From: CAKMZU01 sp965248335
Lineage (GTDB): Bacteria; Pseudomonadota; Gammaproteobacteria; Pseudomonadales; DT-91
Reading direction: 5' to 3'
Assembly (NCBI GenBank): GCA_965248335.1
Contig: CBDFIY010000003.1
Coordinates: 1,612,001 to 1,676,000, forward strand
Length of the DNA stretch: 64,000 nt
Each line of letters opens with the position of its first letter. Positions within the stretch are counted from its first letter, which is position 1. The position numbers and the translations under genes are program-made. Shown in pieces: positions 60,963-64,000 of the stretch. A model generated the notes under the pieces. It saw nothing but the letters and a program-made list of their open reading frames with translations. It had not been told where the DNA came from and made no database searches.

Positions 60963-63329
60963 ATGAAATTAAGTGAAAATTGGTTAAGAGAGTGGAGTAA
61001 CCCTGCGCTTTCAATAGAAGAATTGGCTGCTCAAATCACCATGGCGGGTCTTGAAGTTGATGCTTTGGAGCCTGTTTCAAAAGTGTTCTCGGGTGTTGTT
61101 ATTGCTGAGGTTGTTAGTGTTGAGCAACATTCTGATGCTGATAAGTTACGCGTTTGTCAGGTGAGTTTTGGCGGTGATGCGCAGGTTCAGGTTGTGTGTG
61201 GTGCGCCCAATGTTCGCCAAGGGTTAAAGATCCCTTTCGCACAAGTAGGCGCTATTTTGCCTGATGATTTTAAAATCAAAAAGGCTAAGCTTCGGGGCGT
61301 TGAATCTTTTGGTATGTTATGTGGCGCGAGTGAGCTTGGCATGGAGGATGTGATAGATGGGTTGATGGAGCTACCCTCTGATGCTCCGGTTGGCTTGTGC
61401 CTGAGAGAGTATCTTGGATTAGATGATAATATTATCGATGTTGATTTGACACCTAATCGTGGTGATTGTTTGAGTGTTCATGGTGTTGCGCGAGAAGTTA
61501 GCGTGCTTAATGATGTGCCGCTGGTTACCCCTGAGTTTAGCGCGCAGCCAGTAACGAGTGATAAAATATTTCCTGTCGATGTGCAGGCTAAAAGAGATTG
61601 CCCTTGCTATGTCGGTCGTGTGGTTGAGGGTGTCGATTTGTCGAAAGAAACACCTTTATGGCTAGTAGAGAAATTACGACGTAGCGGTATTCGAAGTATT
61701 GACCCCATTGTGGATGTAACCAATTTTGTTATGTTGGAGCTTGGTCAGCCGATGCATGCATTTGATTTAGACGTATTGTCTGAAAAAATTGTCATTCGTA
61801 AGGCGGCTGATCAAGAGAGACTCACCCTGCTTGATGGGCAGGAGCTTATTCTTAGTAGCGACGATCTTGTGATTGCTGATCACAGTAGACCTCTTGCCTT
61901 GGCGGGTATTATGGGCGGAGAGTATTCGGGTGTCAGTGGTACAACAAAAAATATATTCCTTGAATCAGCTTTTTTTGACCCCGTAAAATTGGCAGGTAAA
62001 GCAAGGCAATATGGTTTGCATACAGATTCATCTCATCGTTTTGAGCGCGGCGTAGATTGGCGGTTACAAGAAAAAGCGATTGAACGCGCTACGCAGTTGA
62101 TCATAGAAATTACTGGCGGCAATGCGGGCCCTCTGGTGAAAGTACAGGATGATTCGCTCAGCCTTAGGCAGGTGTTCTTATCTAAGAAAAAATTAACCCA
62201 AACGTTAGGTTTCTCTTTGCCAGTTGATCAAGTAGAAAAGTTTTTGCTTGGGCTTGAGGTTCAAGTAGAGGCAAGCGAAGAAGGTTGGTCTTGTGTGATT
62301 CCGAGCTTCCGGTTTGATATTGCAATAGAGGCGGATCTAATTGAGGAGGTTGCAAGGCTTTATGGCTACAATAACCTACCTGTTCAGCAGCTTAACTTAC
62401 CCGCTAATTTTATACCTTCGCCTGAAGCTCATACGCCCTTGATGCGCTTGAAATATCAAATGGTGGCTCTTGGTTATCAAGAGGCGATTACTTACAGTTT
62501 TACTTCGGAAGAGTCGCAGCAGTGGTTTACAGATAATGCGTCTGTCGCGGTTAAAAATCCAATTTCAGCGGATATGTCAGTGATGCGAAATGCCTTGTTG
62601 CCTGGCTTGCTGCTCTCCCTTGAGTATAATCTTAATCGACAAATGCCGCGTGTACGCTTATTTGAATCAGGAATGACGTTTAATCCTGGTGCGGGTGAAG
62701 TGGAGCAAACCTTGAAGTTTGCTGGCCTTATTTGTGGAAATTTACAGGATGAGCACTGGGCTAACGCGCAGGCGTCTGTGGATTTCTTTGATATCAAAGG
62801 CGATGTTGAGTCATTGTTTGCTGTTGCGGGTATTAATGATCTGAGTTTTACGGCGTGCCAACCAAAGGGCTTTCATCCCGGTCAAGCTGCCTCTATAAAC
62901 GTAGATCATAAAGAAGTTGGTGTCGTGGGTGCGCTTCACCCTCAATTGTTGAAAAAATTTGGCATCACGCAATCTGTTTTTGTGTTTGAGTTATCTTTGG
63001 ATATACTCAAGAAAGGAAATGTAACGAATTTCACGCCTATTTCGCGCTTTCCGTCAGTGAGAAGGGATCTGGCATTTATTGTCGAAGAGACTGTTAACGC
63101 TGATGATTTAGTAAGCCTTATAAAAAAAGAAGGTGGAGAGTTTCTTACGGATTGCATTCTTTTTGATCTTTATACGGGAACTGGTGTCGAAGAAGGTATG
63201 AAAAGTTTGGCTTTAGGGCTAGTTTTTCAGCATCCAGATAAAAGCCTCAACGATACAGAGGTTCAATCGACCGTAGATGTTGTTGTTAGCACAATAAGCC
63301 AGAGGTATGGTGCTATTTTAAGGAATTAG
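60963..63329 (+). CDS. pheT: Phenylalanyl-tRNA synthetase beta subunit
   Basis: 788 aa. N-terminal tRNA-binding OB fold (KVFSGVVIAEVVSVEQHSDA), B3/B4 editing domain, B5 domain, catalytic-like domain and C-terminal ferredoxin-fold anticodon-binding domain (FTPISRFPSVRRDLAFIV). Usual length for the beta chain. ATG 60963 is preceded by AGGGGTTAAATACG. ihfA begins 5 bp after the stop. Confidence 0.97.
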   Translation: MKLSENWLREWSNPALSIEELAAQITMAGLEVDALEPVSKVFSGVVIAEVVSVEQHSDADKLRVCQVSFGGDAQVQVVCGAPNVRQGLKIPFAQVGAILPDDFKIKKAKLRGVESFGMLCGASELGMEDVIDGLMELPSDAPVGLCLREYLGLDDNIIDVDLTPNRGDCLSVHGVAREVSVLNDVPLVTPEFSAQPVTSDKIFPVDVQAKRDCPCYVGRVVEGVDLSKETPLWLVEKLRRSGIRSIDPIVDVTNFVMLELGQPMHAFDLDVLSEKIVIRKAADQERLTLLDGQELILSSDDLVIADHSRPLALAGIMGGEYSGVSGTTKNIFLESAFFDPVKLAGKARQYGLHTDSSHRFERGVDWRLQEKAIERATQLIIEITGGNAGPLVKVQDDSLSLRQVFLSKKKLTQTLGFSLPVDQVEKFLLGLEVQVEASEEGWSCVIPSFRFDIAIEADLIEEVARLYGYNNLPVQQLNLPANFIPSPEAHTPLMRLKYQMVALGYQEAITYSFTSEESQQWFTDNASVAVKNPISADMSVMRNALLPGLLLSLEYNLNRQMPRVRLFESGMTFNPGAGEVEQTLKFAGLICGNLQDEHWANAQASVDFFDIKGDVESLFAVAGINDLSFTACQPKGFHPGQAASINVDHKEVGVVGALHPQLLKKFGITQSVFVFELSLDILKKGNVTNFTPISRFPSVRRDLAFIVEETVNADDLVSLIKKEGGEFLTDCILFDLYTGTGVEEGMKSLALGLVFQHPDKSLNDTEVQSTVDVVVSTISQRYGAILRN

Positions 63330-63334
63330 AGTCT

Positions 63335-63634
63335 ATGACAGCTTTAACGAAAGCAGGGATAGCCGAACATCTTCATGACGAACTTGGCCTCAATAAGCGT
63401 GAAGCCAAGGAAATTGTTGAGCTTTTTTTTGAAGAGATACGGTATTGTCTTGAAGATAATGAGCAAGTAAAGCTATCTGGTTTTGGAAATTTTGACCTGA
63501 GAGATAAGCCTCAAAGGCCAGGTAGAAACCCGAAGACAGGGGAGGAAATCCCTATTTCAGCGAGGCGTGTAGTCACTTTTAAGCCCGGGCAAAAGCTAAA
63601 GTCGGCGGTTGAGAAAGTACATGCAAAAGAGTGA
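63335..63634 (+). CDS. ihfA: Integration host factor subunit alpha
   Basis: 99 aa histone-like DNA-bending protein forming a heterodimer with IhfB. MTALTKAGIAEHLHDELGLN start, VKLSGFGNFDLRDKPQRPGR and NPKTGEEIPISARRVVTFKP arm motif with the intercalating proline. Located downstream of pheT as in most gammaproteobacteria. Confidence 0.97.
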   Translation: MTALTKAGIAEHLHDELGLNKREAKEIVELFFEEIRYCLEDNEQVKLSGFGNFDLRDKPQRPGRNPKTGEEIPISARRVVTFKPGQKLKSAVEKVHAKE

Positions 63635-63989
63635 TGGGCCAATAAATTTGCCGGACATTCCCGGCAAAAGATATTTTACCATTGGTGAAGTCGCTGAGTT
63701 GTGCCTTGTTAAGCCACACGTACTTCGCTATTGGGAGCAAGAGTTCCCACAATTAAAACCAGCTAAGCGTCGAGGTAATCGGCGATATTACCAGCAGCAC
63801 GATGTCCAAGTTGTCAGAAAAATTCGAAGCTTGCTTTATGAGCATGGCTTTACGATCAGCGGGGCTAAGCAAAAGTTAGCAGCTGATGCTGATAATACCC
63901 TGCCTAAAAAGCCGGATACGGTTCGTCACCTTATCGATGAGCTGGAATGTTTATTGTCTACCCTGAGTGGTTCGTCTTTAAGTTCTTGA
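63621..63989 (+). CDS. MerR-family transcriptional regulator downstream of ihfA
   Basis: 122 aa from ATG 63621 (GAGAAA upstream; overlaps the ihfA end by 14 bp; a TTG at 63609 is possible). MerR helix-turn-helix and wing: YFTIGEVAELCLVKPHVLRYWEQEF, RGNRRYYQQHDVQVV. A short dimerisation helix follows; no metal-binding cysteine pattern. A conserved ihfA neighbour of unknown regulon. The gene ends 11 bp before the window edge. Confidence 0.92.
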   Translation: MQKSDGPINLPDIPGKRYFTIGEVAELCLVKPHVLRYWEQEFPQLKPAKRRGNRRYYQQHDVQVVRKIRSLLYEHGFTISGAKQKLAADADNTLPKKPDTVRHLIDELECLLSTLSGSSLSS

Positions 63990-64000
63990 TTTGCTCATTA

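Overview
The window is a chromosomal segment of a gammaproteobacterium of moderate-to-low GC content, probably marine and in or near the Cellvibrionales/Pseudomonadales. That placement is inference. It rests on the thrS-infC-rpmI-rplT-pheS-pheT-ihfA-merR order, lexA, uvrB, fdxA next to mutS, a GbpA-type chitin-active lytic polysaccharide monooxygenase, a wax-ester synthase and a lipoprotein sulfatase. No 16S gene is present to settle the genus.

Layout. 1-4.5 kb: ABC / HlyD / ABC type I secretion operon, arranged like rtxB-rtxD-rtxE. 4.5-7.0 kb: mobile-DNA zone with a CoA-transferase remnant between two inverted copies of a ~124-bp palindromic repeat, then an IS630 element. 7.1-13.1 kb: housekeeping block (apt, MTA/SAH nucleosidase, lexA with two tandem SOS boxes, a MscS channel, tRNA-Asn, uvrB, tRNA-Val). 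13.5-14.3 kb: frameshifted IS6-family transposase. 14.7-23.2 kb: giant surface protein now split into two frames (beta-propeller-like head, DUF11 and Ig repeats, calcium-binding Asp-rich repeats, OmpA barrel and OmpA C-terminal domain). 23.2-37.2 kb: accessory zone with a J-domain protein, a methyltransferase plus a PLD-helicase gene broken by an ISAzo13-type insertion, speG, a PepSY-like protein, a second IS630, an IS3 element and gbpA. 37.4-43.7 kb: metallopeptidase, sulfatase-YHYH lipoprotein and WS/DGAT. 44.3-45.6 kb: second ISAzo13-type copy. 45.7-56.5 kb: fdxA, mutS, phosphoethanolamine transferase, LLM oxidoreductase, cysH with a degenerate pseudouridine-synthase-like gene, AGCS symporter and Rieske oxygenase. 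56.7-64 kb: the translation operon thrS-infC-rpmI-rplT-pheS-pheT-ihfA-merR.

The most striking non-genic signal is a family of at least 14 dispersed palindromic elements (full length 106-124 bp, with four shortened derivatives). They have TACC...GGTA ends, nearly all are bounded by TA dinucleotides, and their ends resemble those of the resident IS630 element. They look like a MITE family. In two places neighbouring elements share one TA.

Three gene-level oddities stand out. (1) A PLD-nuclease/helicase/DUF3427/S24-like gene behind a methyltransferase is interrupted by an insertion sequence, and in-silico excision restores one continuous frame. (2) The giant surface protein is broken by a frameshift combined with loss of about 30 residues of an Ig repeat. 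Its second half carries a CTERM-like sorting segment followed directly by a signal-peptide-like segment and an OmpA protein. (3) A degenerate RluA-like protein is encoded immediately after cysH.
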